Assembly (NCBI GenBank): GCA_026392765.1
Contig: JAPLBL010000028.1
Span: forward strand, 1 to 45,930
Source of the DNA: Actinomycetota bacterium
Lineage (GTDB): Bacteria; Actinomycetota; Actinomycetes; Nanopelagicales; Nanopelagicaceae
Length of the DNA: 45,930 nt
Reading direction: 5' to 3'
The notes beneath the pieces are model-generated. The model searched no databases. It worked only from the letters and a program-made list of their open reading frames with translations, and was not told the DNA's origin. Of this stretch, positions 24,639 to 35,354 are shown in pieces. A program made the translations under genes and the position numbers. How positions within the stretch are numbered: position 1 is the first letter of the stretch; each line of letters begins with the position of its first letter.

Positions 24639-24964
24639 TGCTCGGCGGAGTTGATAACAAGCTCTTCCTTATGAGCCTTGCTGGGTTTCCTGTCGTGCTC
24701 TTTCTTATTCTAATTCTGAAATGGACATCTGCGCGTGGAAAATCTGTTGTGATGCGAACACCACGTGCTGGACTCGATAGTGAATATGGAACTCTCGTGG
24801 CAGTTGCAAAACCCACAAATCATATTGAGGGTGAAGTACTACGCCAGAAACTTATTGCTGTGGGGATTAAGGCAACACTGACACAGACAAAAGAAGGACC
24901 ACGAATCTTTGTCTTTCCAGAGGAAGAGAGCGCAGCTCGCGCTCACCTGAAAAGCTTTGCTTAG
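24638..24964 (+). CDS. Small membrane-anchored protein with DUF2007-like domain
   Basis: The 108-residue protein has one N-terminal membrane helix (LFLMSLAGFPVVLFLILIL), a short basic turn and a soluble domain LVAVAKPTNHIEGEVLRQKLIAVGIKATLTQTKEGPRIFVFPEEESAARAHL. That domain has the look of a DUF2007/signal-transducing-like fold with an E-x-x-x-L-R-x-K-L helix. The ATG overlaps the upstream stop (TAATG). The stop shares four bases with the convergent adenosyltransferase. Function unknown. Confidence 0.7.
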   Translation: MLGGVDNKLFLMSLAGFPVVLFLILILKWTSARGKSVVMRTPRAGLDSEYGTLVAVAKPTNHIEGEVLRQKLIAVGIKATLTQTKEGPRIFVFPEEESAARAHLKSFA

Positions 24965-25533
24965 CGATTAGCTCCAGGAACCCAGAGCTGATCACCAATC
25001 TTCTTATTGGCAACACGTGCAAGAACGAAGAGCAAATCTGAACAACGGTTGAGGTATTTAGCTGTTAATGGATTCACACCGCCACCGAATGCGTGGATAG
25101 CAGCCCATGTGCGGCGCTCTGCGCGACGAACAACGGTGCGAGCAACGTGAAGGTGGGCAGCAGCTGGTGTGCCTGATGGAAGAACGAATGAGCGAAGTGC
25201 TTCAAGATCCTTGTTATAGAAATCGATCTGCTCTTCCAAATAGACAACCTGTGACTCAAGGACGCGAAGGGGTTCAAATGCAGGTGCATCAACTACTGGA
25301 GTACAGAGATCTGCTCCTACATCAAATAAGTCATTTTGAATGCGGACTAAGAGCTCGCGAACTGAATCGGCTAATTCATCTGTTGCGATCACAACACCAA
25401 TAGTGGAGTTAGCTTCATCGACAGTTGCATAGGCTTCAAGGCGAGGGTCATTTTTAGATGTGCGGCTCATATCTCCAAGAGATGTAGTTCCGTCATCGCC
25501 TGTCTTTGTGTAAATACGCGTTAAATTAACCAT
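24961..25533 (-). CDS. Cob(I)alamin adenosyltransferase, PduO type
   Basis: The 190-residue helical-bundle enzyme adenosylates cob(I)alamin to make coenzyme B12. It begins with the ATP-binding motif TRIYTKTGDDGTTSLGD and has FVLPSGTPAAAHLHVARTVVRRAERR, the second half of the active site. Actinobacterial homologues lie next to murA, as here. No other B12 genes are in the window, so the cell may scavenge the corrinoid. The start is 28 bases from the divergent murA ATG. Confidence 0.94.
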   Translation of the reverse strand: MVNLTRIYTKTGDDGTTSLGDMSRTSKNDPRLEAYATVDEANSTIGVVIATDELADSVRELLVRIQNDLFDVGADLCTPVVDAPAFEPLRVLESQVVYLEEQIDFYNKDLEALRSFVLPSGTPAAAHLHVARTVVRRAERRTWAAIHAFGGGVNPLTAKYLNRCSDLLFVLARVANKKIGDQLWVPGANR

Positions 25534-25561
25534 GTCCCTAGCCTATAAGTAGTATTCGGAT

Positions 25562-26827
25562 ATGGCATCTTCGTCCGACGACCGTTTCCGCATCACTGGA
25601 GGCTGCCGCCTCCAGGGCGAAGTAACGGTTACTGGCGCTAAGAATTCAGTCCTTAAGCTGATGGCAGCATCCCTGCTAGCCGTCGGCACAACAACAATTC
25701 GCAATGTTCCAGATATTGCCGATGTCGACATCATGGCAGACCTGCTCACACGTCTTGGCTGCACGGTAGCGCACGATGGATCTGTCGTGACCATCGATGT
25801 TCCTGCTACTCCCCTGCACCGCGCAGATTACGATCTCGTGCGCAAGATGCGCGCATCTATCAACGTTCTTGGCCCACTTGTTGCACGCCTTGGTAAAGCT
25901 GAAGTGGCACTGCCTGGTGGAGATGCAATCGGTTCACGTGGACTTGATTTCCACATCAAGGGCCTTGAATCACTCGGTGCAAAAGCTCACGTCGAACATG
26001 GTTATGTCATCGCAGAAGCACCAAACGGTCTTACTGGAACATCAATTGATTTAGATTTCCCATCAGTGGGTGCAACAGAGAACATCATGACTGCTGCAGT
26101 CCTTGCTAAAGGTGTCACGACAATTGATAACGCAGCACGCGAACCAGATCTTGTTGACCTTGGACAATTCCTTGTTGGTATGGGTGCGAAGATTGAAGGC
26201 CTTGGAACACCCACCATCACCATCACAGGCGTTACAGAACTCAAGCCAACAGATCACACCACTATTACCGATCGCATCATTGCCGGCACATGGGCATTTG
26301 CCGCTGCTATGACGCAAGGTGATATCACCATCCATGGCGGTCGTGCTGATCACATGGAAGTGATGTTAGAAAAACTCACATCTGCCGGCGCCATCATCAC
26401 CTCAACGCAGGATGGCATCCGCGTTCAGATGAATCAGCGCCCTAAGGCAATTGATGTTGCAACACTTCCCTACCCAGGTTTTGCAACTGACCTTCTTCCC
26501 TTCATCATCGGCATGAATGCCATCGCAGAAGGTCACTCAATTGTGACTGAAAATGTCTTTGAATCACGCTTTATGTTCGTCAATGAACTCATGCGATTAG
26601 GTGCTCAAATCACTGTTGATGGCCACCATGCCTCTATCGACGGTATCCCACAGCTATCTGGTGCCCCAGTTGAGGCAACTGATATTCGTGCAGGTGCCGG
26701 TCTTGTATTAGCAGCGCTTGTATCTGATGGTGAAACAACAGTCGATGGTTCATTTCACATCGATCGTGGATATCCAAACTTTGCGGAGCAGCTTGTAGAG
26801 CTCGGTGCAAAAGTTTCTAGAGAGTAA
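25562..26827 (+). CDS. murA: UDP-N-acetylglucosamine 1-carboxyvinyltransferase
   Basis: MurA transfers enolpyruvate to UDP-GlcNAc, the first committed step of peptidoglycan synthesis. The 421-residue protein has [25 protein letters not shown] at the N-terminus, the [15 protein letters not shown] segment and a C-terminal [14 protein letters not shown]. The catalytic-loop position usually occupied by Cys is Asp here ([11 protein letters not shown]121), as in M. tuberculosis MurA, which is intrinsically fosfomycin resistant. TAGTAT six bases before the ATG suggests leaderless transcription. The stop abuts the atpC stop. Confidence 0.97.
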   Translation: MASSSDDRFRITGGCRLQGEVTVTGAKNSVLKLMAASLLAVGTTTIRNVPDIADVDIMADLLTRLGCTVAHDGSVVTIDVPATPLHRADYDLVRKMRASINVLGPLVARLGKAEVALPGGDAIGSRGLDFHIKGLESLGAKAHVEHGYVIAEAPNGLTGTSIDLDFPSVGATENIMTAAVLAKGVTTIDNAAREPDLVDLGQFLVGMGAKIEGLGTPTITITGVTELKPTDHTTITDRIIAGTWAFAAAMTQGDITIHGGRADHMEVMLEKLTSAGAIITSTQDGIRVQMNQRPKAIDVATLPYPGFATDLLPFIIGMNAIAEGHSIVTENVFESRFMFVNELMRLGAQITVDGHHASIDGIPQLSGAPVEATDIRAGAGLVLAALVSDGETTVDGSFHIDRGYPNFAEQLVELGAKVSRE

Positions 26828-27079
26828 TTAACCTACAGATTCAGTAAGAATCGAAACGCGATCGTTAGAGACTGATAAGAAGCCTCCGCGGACTTGAAAT
26901 TCCTGTGTTGATCCATCAGTGCCTTTAATGCTGACAGCTCCATCGACTAGTACGCCAAACAAAGGTGCGTGACCTGGAAGAACTCCAAGGTCACCTTCTG
27001 TGGTGCGAGCTGAGACAAAAGTTGCCTCGCCCGACCACACCTGTTGTGTTGGCGATACTAGTGCGACGTTAAGAGCCAT
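26828..27079 (-). CDS. atpC: ATP synthase epsilon subunit, short form without C-terminal helices
   Basis: The 83 residues cover only the N-terminal beta sandwich: NVALVSPTQQVWSGEATFVSARTTEGDLGVLPGHAPLFGVL...GGFLSVSNDRVSILTESV. The family is normally 120-140 residues because two C-terminal inhibitory helices follow; here the stop comes right after the sandwich. The next bases belong to the convergent murA, so no hidden extension is possible. The protein should still join gamma and the c-ring but cannot carry out the extended inhibitory conformation. Two bases separate it from atpD. Confidence 0.95.
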   Translation of the reverse strand: MALNVALVSPTQQVWSGEATFVSARTTEGDLGVLPGHAPLFGVLVDGAVSIKGTDGSTQEFQVRGGFLSVSNDRVSILTESVG

Positions 27080-27081
27080 TT

Positions 27082-29414
<2,333 letters not shown>

Positions 29415-29417
29415 GAG

Positions 29418-31058
29418 TTACTTCTTCACCGCCGGTGGGACGTGCTTAGTAATTGCTTCTGCTGCTTCAGAATCAAGGGCATCGGCTGCTGCTTCATTGA
29501 GAGCAGGAGCCACAGATGACTTGAACTGCTTCTTAAAGTCAGCAACTGCTGCTTCCATCTTTGCCACAGTGTCATCTTCAAGGACCTTGGTCTCTGAGAT
29601 TACTGTGAAGATTTCTTTGCGTTCACGGCCGATGAAGTCCAGAAGCTCTGATTCAAAGCGACGGATATCAGCAACTGCAACATCATCAAGATTGCCTGTT
29701 GTGCCGGCCCAGATTGAAACAATCTGACGCTCAAGTGAATATGGTGAGTACTGACCCTGCTTAAGAAGTTCAACCATGCGCGCACCGCGCTCAAGCTGAG
29801 CCTTTGATGCAGCATCAAGATCTGAACCGAAAGCTGCAAATGCTTCAAGCTCACGGAACTGTGCAAGGTCAAGACGCAGACGACCTGCGATCTTCTTCAT
29901 CGCCTTAGTCTGAGCTGAGCCACCCACGCGAGAGACAGAGATACCTACGTTAATCGCTGGGCGAACGCCTGCGTTAAAGAGATCTGTTTCAAGGAAGCAC
30001 TGTCCGTCAGTAATAGAAATTACGTTGGTAGGAATAAAGGCAGAGACGTCATTTCCCTTAGTTTCAATGATTGGCAAACCAGTCATTGAACCGCCACCCA
30101 ATTCATCAGAGAGCTTTGCGCAACGCTCGAGAAGACGTGAGTGTAAGTAGAAAACATCTCCTGGGTAGGCTTCGCGACCTGGTGGACGACGAAGAAGAAG
30201 TGAGACTGAACGATATGCCTCAGCTTGCTTAGAAAGATCATCAAAGACAATAAGAACGTGCTCGCCGTTATACATCCAGTGCTGACCAATTGCAGAACCG
30301 GTATATGGAGCAAGATACTTAAAGCCTGCTGGGTCTGATGCAGGGGACGCAACGATTGTTGTGTACTCCATTGCGCCTGCTTCTTCGAGTGATCCTCTTA
30401 CAGATGCAATCGTTGAACCCTTCTGACCAATAGCAACATAGATGCACTTAACCTGCTTCTTCTTATCGCCTGTGAGCCAGTTTTCGCGCTGGTTAATAAT
30501 GGTGTCGATTGCAACTGCAGTCTTACCTGTCTGACGGTCACCAATAATCAACTGGCGCTGTCCACGACCGATTGCTGTCATCGCATCGATTGCCTTAATA
30601 CCTGTGGCCATTGGCTCCTTCACAGGTTGGCGCTGCACTACTGATGGTGCCTGAAGTTCAAGAGCACGACGTGCATCAGGCTTAATTTCGCCTTTGCCAT
30701 CGATAGGACGACCAAGTGGGTCAACAACGCGACCGAGGAAGCCATCACCAACAGGAACAGAGAGAACTTCACCTGTGCGTCGCACAGATGTTCCTTCTTC
30801 AATGCCTGCGTAATCGCCCAAGATAACAACACCGATTTCGCGCACGTCGAGGTTGAGTGCGAGTCCTAGTGTTCCGTTCTCGAACTGAAGTAGTTCATTA
30901 GCCATTGTTGAAGGAAGTCCTTCAACGCGAGCGATTCCATCGCCTGCCTGGCTAACTGTTCCGACTTCATCACGAGCCGCGGTGCCTGGATCGTATGACT
31001 TAACGAAGTTCGCTAAGGCATCCCGAATTTCATTCGGTTGGATCTTGAGCTCTGCCAT
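29418..31058 (-). CDS. atpA: ATP synthase alpha subunit
   Basis: The 546-residue non-catalytic nucleotide-binding F1 subunit has P-loop [52 protein letters not shown] and the [11 protein letters not shown] signature. The C-terminal tail ([22 protein letters not shown]) extends beyond the E. coli length, as in other actinobacteria. It starts 11 bases after atpH. Confidence 0.98.
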   Translation of the reverse strand: MAELKIQPNEIRDALANFVKSYDPGTAARDEVGTVSQAGDGIARVEGLPSTMANELLQFENGTLGLALNLDVREIGVVILGDYAGIEEGTSVRRTGEVLSVPVGDGFLGRVVDPLGRPIDGKGEIKPDARRALELQAPSVVQRQPVKEPMATGIKAIDAMTAIGRGQRQLIIGDRQTGKTAVAIDTIINQRENWLTGDKKKQVKCIYVAIGQKGSTIASVRGSLEEAGAMEYTTIVASPASDPAGFKYLAPYTGSAIGQHWMYNGEHVLIVFDDLSKQAEAYRSVSLLLRRPPGREAYPGDVFYLHSRLLERCAKLSDELGGGSMTGLPIIETKGNDVSAFIPTNVISITDGQCFLETDLFNAGVRPAINVGISVSRVGGSAQTKAMKKIAGRLRLDLAQFRELEAFAAFGSDLDAASKAQLERGARMVELLKQGQYSPYSLERQIVSIWAGTTGNLDDVAVADIRRFESELLDFIGRERKEIFTVISETKVLEDDTVAKMEAAVADFKKQFKSSVAPALNEAAADALDSEAAEAITKHVPPAVKK

Positions 31059-31069
31059 GAGTTTCCCCT

Positions 31070-31903
31070 TTATTTGTTTCCAGCTAGTGCGCGTCCGGCG
31101 CTAGCAAGTCGATTTGAAACGCTTCCATCTACTAACTCATCTGCAAACTTGACCGATACTCCACCAAGAATCGATGGTTCGATCTCGATATTGACGCGGA
31201 TTGGTTGCCCAACCTGCTTCTCAATCGCTGTTGCAAGACGTGATTTCTGAGCATCTGTAATGACAGATGCAACGCGGACAACCGCGATAAGACGATTACG
31301 GCGATTTGCTAGACCAAAGAGATAGTCAGCAAATGCTGCTTCAATACTACGTCCACGAAGGCTTGTTACAAGAGCGACTGCAAGTCTCACAGTTGATGCT
31401 GATGCCTTCTTGGAAAGTACTTCAGTAATAAGTGCGGCCTTGGCTTCAGGTGTTCCAGTACCTACGAGAGCCTTGCGCAATTCAAAGTTATCGACAACGA
31501 GCTGTGATGTTTCAAAGAGTTCATCTTCTATGCGATCCAGTTCATTATTGATATTAGCTGCAGATGCTTCAGCCTCAATCGCTAGCTGCTCGAGCACATG
31601 CACTAGGTCTCCTGCAGCTGACCAACGAAGAGTTGATACCGCTGTGAGTATTTCTAGGGCAGTGGAAGCAAGTGACTTTGCGAAGAGATCCTTCACGAGT
31701 ACGCCCTTTGAGGCAACATCACGGGAAGGATCTGCAAAGGCGCGGCGGATTGAGGTGTTCTTTGAGAGAACATCAGCTGCAAAGAAGAGTTGAGATGAGA
31801 GCTCAGATGCGTTAGCCGCTGTTGCGCCCTTGACGGCAGCATCGAGCTTGCCGCGTGCAATCACAAGTGATTGACGGCTGCTTCCTCCGAGATGGATTCT
31901 CAT
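31070..31903 (-). CDS. atpH: ATP synthase delta subunit
   Basis: The 277-residue peripheral-stalk protein links F1 alpha to subunit b. The C-terminal motif [25 protein letters not shown] is the OSCP/delta signature. It is about 100 residues longer than the E. coli protein but close to the actinobacterial size without the mycobacterial b-fusion. It sits between atpF and atpA. Confidence 0.95.
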   Translation of the reverse strand: MRIHLGGSSRQSLVIARGKLDAAVKGATAANASELSSQLFFAADVLSKNTSIRRAFADPSRDVASKGVLVKDLFAKSLASTALEILTAVSTLRWSAAGDLVHVLEQLAIEAEASAANINNELDRIEDELFETSQLVVDNFELRKALVGTGTPEAKAALITEVLSKKASASTVRLAVALVTSLRGRSIEAAFADYLFGLANRRNRLIAVVRVASVITDAQKSRLATAIEKQVGQPIRVNIEIEPSILGGVSVKFADELVDGSVSNRLASAGRALAGNK

Positions 31904-31922
31904 TCTCTTCTTTCTCTACCTA

Positions 31923-32456
31923 CTACTTGGACTTTTCGAGATCTTCGATGAAGCGTTCCACGATCCGTGATTGACGGGCCTGGTCATCAAGTGCTTCTCC
32001 GACAATCTTTGATGCGAGTTCAACTGCAAGTGCACCGACTTCATTACGAAGAGATGTAATTGCCTGCTGACGCTCTGCCTCAATAGATGCATGAGCTGCC
32101 GCTGTGATGCGTGCTGCTTCATCTTGAGCCTTTGTGCGAAGCTCTTCTAGAATTGCTGCGCCTTGAACGCGCGCTTCTTCACGAAGCTTTGATGCTTCAC
32201 CTTGTGCTGATGAAAGTTGCTCGTTGTACTGGACAAGTGCGCGCTGTGCTTCGAGCTGCGCCTTCTCAGCACGTTCGATGCCACCTTCAATTGCTTCGGC
32301 GCGGTCTGTGAAAGCTTTTTCAAACTTTGGCACAACTGCTTTACGAAGAACGAGAAATAGCAGGGTGAAGGCAATCGCACCGACAACTAATTCAGCGGTA
32401 TGCGGAATTAGTGGGTTGAGTGGTTCTTCCCCGCTAAGGAAATTAAATGAGCGCAT
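31923..32456 (-). CDS. atpF: ATP synthase subunit b
   Basis: One N-terminal membrane helix (ELVVGAIAFTLLFLVLRKAVVPKFEKAF) is followed by a long charged helix rich in Ala, Glu and Gln (about 45-165) that dimerises as the peripheral stalk. Length 177 residues is normal. It lies between atpE and atpH. Confidence 0.95.
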   Translation of the reverse strand: MRSFNFLSGEEPLNPLIPHTAELVVGAIAFTLLFLVLRKAVVPKFEKAFTDRAEAIEGGIERAEKAQLEAQRALVQYNEQLSSAQGEASKLREEARVQGAAILEELRTKAQDEAARITAAAHASIEAERQQAITSLRNEVGALAVELASKIVGEALDDQARQSRIVERFIEDLEKSK

Positions 32457-32482
32457 TGTTTACCCTAATTAATCTTTATTGA

Positions 32483-32686
32483 TTAGAGGACGAATGCGAG
32501 AACGAGACCGAAGAGTGCAAGTGCTTCAGCGAGCGCGAATCCAAGGAACGCGATTGGCTGGAGAACGCTGCGTGCTTCTGGCTGACGAGCTACGCCGTTG
32601 ATATAAGCAGCGAAGATCATTCCTGTTGCAATTGCTGGACCAATTGCTGATAGGCCAAAACCGACCAGGTTGAGTGTGCCTGTCAT
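32483..32686 (-). CDS. atpE: ATP synthase subunit c
   Basis: The 67-residue hairpin has two membrane helices joined by the polar loop ARQPEA, which contacts gamma and epsilon. The proton-carrying carboxylate is E54 in [13 protein letters not shown]. The usual sodium-binding residues are absent, so proton coupling is expected. It is short, near the lower end for c subunits. Confidence 0.96.
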   Translation of the reverse strand: MTGTLNLVGFGLSAIGPAIATGMIFAAYINGVARQPEARSVLQPIAFLGFALAEALALFGLVLAFVL

Positions 32687-32714
32687 TTTTTCTTACCTTT
32701 CGTTAGTTTCTTAC

Positions 32715-33506
32715 TTAGTGCTCGTCGGCAAGGGCGCCGGCGATGTATAGAGCTGTGAGCAGGGTGAAGATGTATGCCTGTAGGCATTGCACCATAAATT
32801 CGAAGAATGTAAGGGCAATACCAAATGCAAATGAGAATGGGCTAAATAGCTTCATGATCAGATGTGAATCATGCATCATGTAGTCACCACCCATAATGAA
32901 GACGAGCAACAACAAGTGGCCCGCGAACATATTTGCAAAGAGACGAAGTGAGAGCGTCAATGGACGCACGAGGAAGAATGTGGCAATTTCAATAGGTGTC
33001 AGCAAGATGTAGACAGGCTTTGGAACACCTGGCATAAATGCAATCTCTTTGAGGTATTTGAAAAGTCCATGCTTTTGAATTCCCACATAGTGAAAGACAC
33101 CGAATGAGAAGATTGCAAGCACGTATGGGAATGCAACGTGTGACATTGCAGGGAACTGCAAGAACGGAACAATTCCAAAGAGGTTATTGGTGAGAACAAA
33201 GGTAAAGAGCGTGAAGAGGTATGGCACAAAGCGCATGAATTCATGGCCGATAACATCGCGAGCAAGATCATTACGGACAAAGCCGTAGATACTTTCTCCA
33301 GCGAATTGCAGCTTTGAAGGCACAACGGCTGCCTTGCGTGAGGAGAGAATAAAGAAGACTGAAACGAGAATTACTGAGAGAAATACGAGAAGAACAGGCT
33401 TTGTGAGCCATGCAATCGACTCAGTAATGGGAGGAAGGTTGAAGTCGTTTGTACTAGGTGGGACGAATCCATCACCTTCTGCGTGTAATTTAACAAACGC
33501 GCGCAC
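32715..33506 (-). CDS. atpB: ATP synthase subunit a
   Basis: The roughly 263-residue membrane stator subunit has the essential Arg in the signature PLTLSLRLFANMFAGHLLL and five to six helices. The track starts at GTG 33512. The GTG at 33506 is preferred because AAGGAG lies five bases before it, while at 33512 the ribosome-binding site would touch the start codon. It is the first of eight structural genes in the order a-c-b-delta-alpha-gamma-beta-epsilon. Confidence 0.96.
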   Translation of the reverse strand: MRAFVKLHAEGDGFVPPSTNDFNLPPITESIAWLTKPVLLVFLSVILVSVFFILSSRKAAVVPSKLQFAGESIYGFVRNDLARDVIGHEFMRFVPYLFTLFTFVLTNNLFGIVPFLQFPAMSHVAFPYVLAIFSFGVFHYVGIQKHGLFKYLKEIAFMPGVPKPVYILLTPIEIATFFLVRPLTLSLRLFANMFAGHLLLLVFIMGGDYMMHDSHLIMKLFSPFSFAFGIALTFFEFMVQCLQAYIFTLLTALYIAGALADEH

Positions 33507-33653
33507 ACACACTCCTTGATACCTAAAAGGGCTTGTAAACCTATTGCTGAGGAAGCGGTAATTCAGGGCAACCTTATGGGCAAACCTGCCCGCCTGTGAA
33601 ATCGAACCTTGAGAGTTTTAGGTGGGTCTAGTCACTTATTTCAAGGCTGGTGG
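33507..33653. promoter_or_regulatory. Leader region upstream of the ATP synthase genes
   Basis: This 147-base gap is the longest in the ATP synthase cluster and likely contains the main atp promoter or leader. On the minus strand a TTGAAA occurs near its start, but I see no convincing -10 partner. A small GGGCA/TGCCC hairpin lies at 33579-33592. The AAGGAG ribosome-binding site of atpB is at 33512-33517. Confidence 0.35.
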
Positions 33654-33857
33654 CTACTTCCGGCCGAACCGTAACCAGACGAGATAGAGGGCCCCGCCCA
33701 TGCCGACCAAGAGGCCAATGAGGACGAGGTAGGTGGTGCCAAAGAAGTGGTCTGCAGCCCAGCCGATGCCGCCCCAGAAGAGAAGGCCTGAGACGAGATA
33801 TCCAAAGATCGACCAGAGGGCGTTCTCTTCGCGGCGGTTACTTGGTTCGTGGGTCAT
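33654..33857 (-). CDS. AtpZ/AtpI-type small membrane protein
   Basis: The 67-residue protein has two transmembrane helices (LWSIFGYLVSGLLFWGGIGWAADHFF and YLVLIGLLVGMGGALYLVWLRFG) with the G-x-G-W-x-x-D pattern of AtpZ/putative F0F1 assembly proteins. AtpZ works with AtpI in ion uptake or c-ring assembly. It overlaps the end of the AtpI-like gene by 20 bases, typical of tightly packed atp clusters. Confidence 0.85.
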   Translation of the reverse strand: MTHEPSNRREENALWSIFGYLVSGLLFWGGIGWAADHFFGTTYLVLIGLLVGMGGALYLVWLRFGRK

Positions 33858-34266
33858 GCGGCAATGGTAGATGAGTTTTGAGCTTTAGATAACTAGCGAT
33901 TTCTCCACCCAGCCAGGCAAAGGTGAGCGCGATTGCTGTGACCCCAAAGCTGGTTCGGTCGATGGTGGAGCGCGATGTGTATTTGGTCAGCGCCCACAAG
34001 AAAGCTCCAAGGAGCATGAACTTTGCGAAGTAGGAGAACATCGCAAGTGCCATGGTGCTCATGGGATCGAGGTTACGTGAAATCTTTGAGACGAGGATAT
34101 GAACCAAAAAATAAATCAAGACAACAGCTTGAGCAAGAAAAGCACCGCTTAAACCAGGAAGTCCTTTGGCAAATCCAAATATTCCAATGGCGATGATGCC
34201 GACGATAAATGTGGGAACGAGTGCTCCCTTGAGAAGTTGTTCTTCGTTACTTGGTTGAGTCGACAT
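33838..34266 (-). CDS. atpI: ATP synthase protein I-like membrane protein
   Basis: The start at 34266 (MSTQPSNEEQLLKGALV) gives 142 residues; the track start at 34365 would lie deep inside wecA. Four hydrophobic segments follow the AtpI pattern (SYFAKFMLLGAFLWAL, then SFGVTAIALTFAWLGGEIASYL). AtpI is an assembly factor of the c-ring. The gene overlaps wecA by 20 bases and AtpZ by 20 bases. The corresponding M. tuberculosis gene is Rv1303. Confidence 0.85.
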   Translation of the reverse strand: MSTQPSNEEQLLKGALVPTFIVGIIAIGIFGFAKGLPGLSGAFLAQAVVLIYFLVHILVSKISRNLDPMSTMALAMFSYFAKFMLLGAFLWALTKYTSRSTIDRTSFGVTAIALTFAWLGGEIASYLKLKTHLPLPHDPRTK

Positions 34267-35338
34267 GTGTCGAAACTCCACTCTTTGAGTAATACATAGT
34301 AAATGCAAGCATGGCGCCAGCAACAATCGCTGCAACCCATAGTTGGGCAAAGGCTGAGACCACAACTGGAAATGCGATTGTTGCTGTCCATAAATACATA
34401 ATCAGTGTTGTGCGCAGATGCGTGTTTCCTGCGCGAAGAATTCTGTGGTGCATATGCTCTTTATCTGAGCTAAATGGTGATTGTCCTGCGCGAAGGCGGC
34501 GAAAGATTGCTGAGAAGAGATCAATGAGTGGAATAGCAAGAACTGCAAAGGGAAGCATCAAAGGAAGTAGCGTTGGCCCTAACTTCTCAGCAGAGATTGC
34601 ATTGGGATCAATTTGCCCAGTGAGGGTAACTGCAGAGGCAGCAAGTAATAGCCCTAAGAACATCGATCCTGAGTCGCCCATAAATATCTTTGCTGGGTGG
34701 ACGTTATGAGGCAGAAAACCAATACAGATGCCGATAATTACAGCGGTAATCAGCGATGGAGCACCTGCGCGGCTAAAGCCATAGATAACAGCTAAGAGAT
34801 AGGCGAAGGCAAAAAATGCTGCTCCTGATATCGCAACAATTCCTGCAGCTAAGCCATCTAGACCATCAATAAAGTTCACAGCATTGATGGTCACGAGAAC
34901 AATCATGACTGTGACAAGTTGGCCGATGCTCGGTGGCAATGTGATGACTCCATTAATGGGAAGCCACAGAACTTGGATACCAAAGATGAGCAGGATTCCT
35001 GCAGCAAGTGCCTGTCCTGCCAGTTTGGTGAGCGCATCTAATTCAAAGCGGTCATCGACGAGGCCAATTGCCACAAGAAGAGTTGCAGCTAAGAAGATAC
35101 CGAGTGATTCACGACCAAATGATTTTCCAACAAGGGATAAGTGATTGACCATCGCAAAGGTGAGCGCCATAGCAATCCACATAGCAAGGCCTCCCCAACG
35201 TGGTGTGGGGGTGGTGTGAATATCACGGGTGCGAATCTGCGCGACTGCGCCGACTTTGATTGCCAATGAACGAACAAAAGGTGTGACTACATAACAGAGC
35301 GCTGCCGCCAGCAGAAGTGTGACGAGGTACTCGCGCAT
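34247..35338 (-). CDS. wecA: Undecaprenyl-phosphate GlcNAc-1-phosphate transferase (WecA-like)
   Basis: The 363-residue polytopic membrane enzyme belongs to the MraY/WecA family. Diagnostic motifs are VGLVDDRFELD (Asp-Asp), NAVNFIDGLDGLAAG, FMGDSGSMFLG and the loop HMHHRILRAG. It transfers a sugar-1-phosphate to the lipid carrier, starting cell-wall polymer (arabinogalactan or teichoic acid-like) linkage. Its position before atpI matches rfe/wecA Rv1302. The exact sugar is inferred. Confidence 0.92.
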   Translation of the reverse strand: MREYLVTLLLAAALCYVVTPFVRSLAIKVGAVAQIRTRDIHTTPTPRWGGLAMWIAMALTFAMVNHLSLVGKSFGRESLGIFLAATLLVAIGLVDDRFELDALTKLAGQALAAGILLIFGIQVLWLPINGVITLPPSIGQLVTVMIVLVTINAVNFIDGLDGLAAGIVAISGAAFFAFAYLLAVIYGFSRAGAPSLITAVIIGICIGFLPHNVHPAKIFMGDSGSMFLGLLLAASAVTLTGQIDPNAISAEKLGPTLLPLMLPFAVLAIPLIDLFSAIFRRLRAGQSPFSSDKEHMHHRILRAGNTHLRTTLIMYLWTATIAFPVVVSAFAQLWVAAIVAGAMLAFTMYYSKSGVSTHVDSTK

Positions 35339-35354
35339 CTGTTAGATGACTTCT

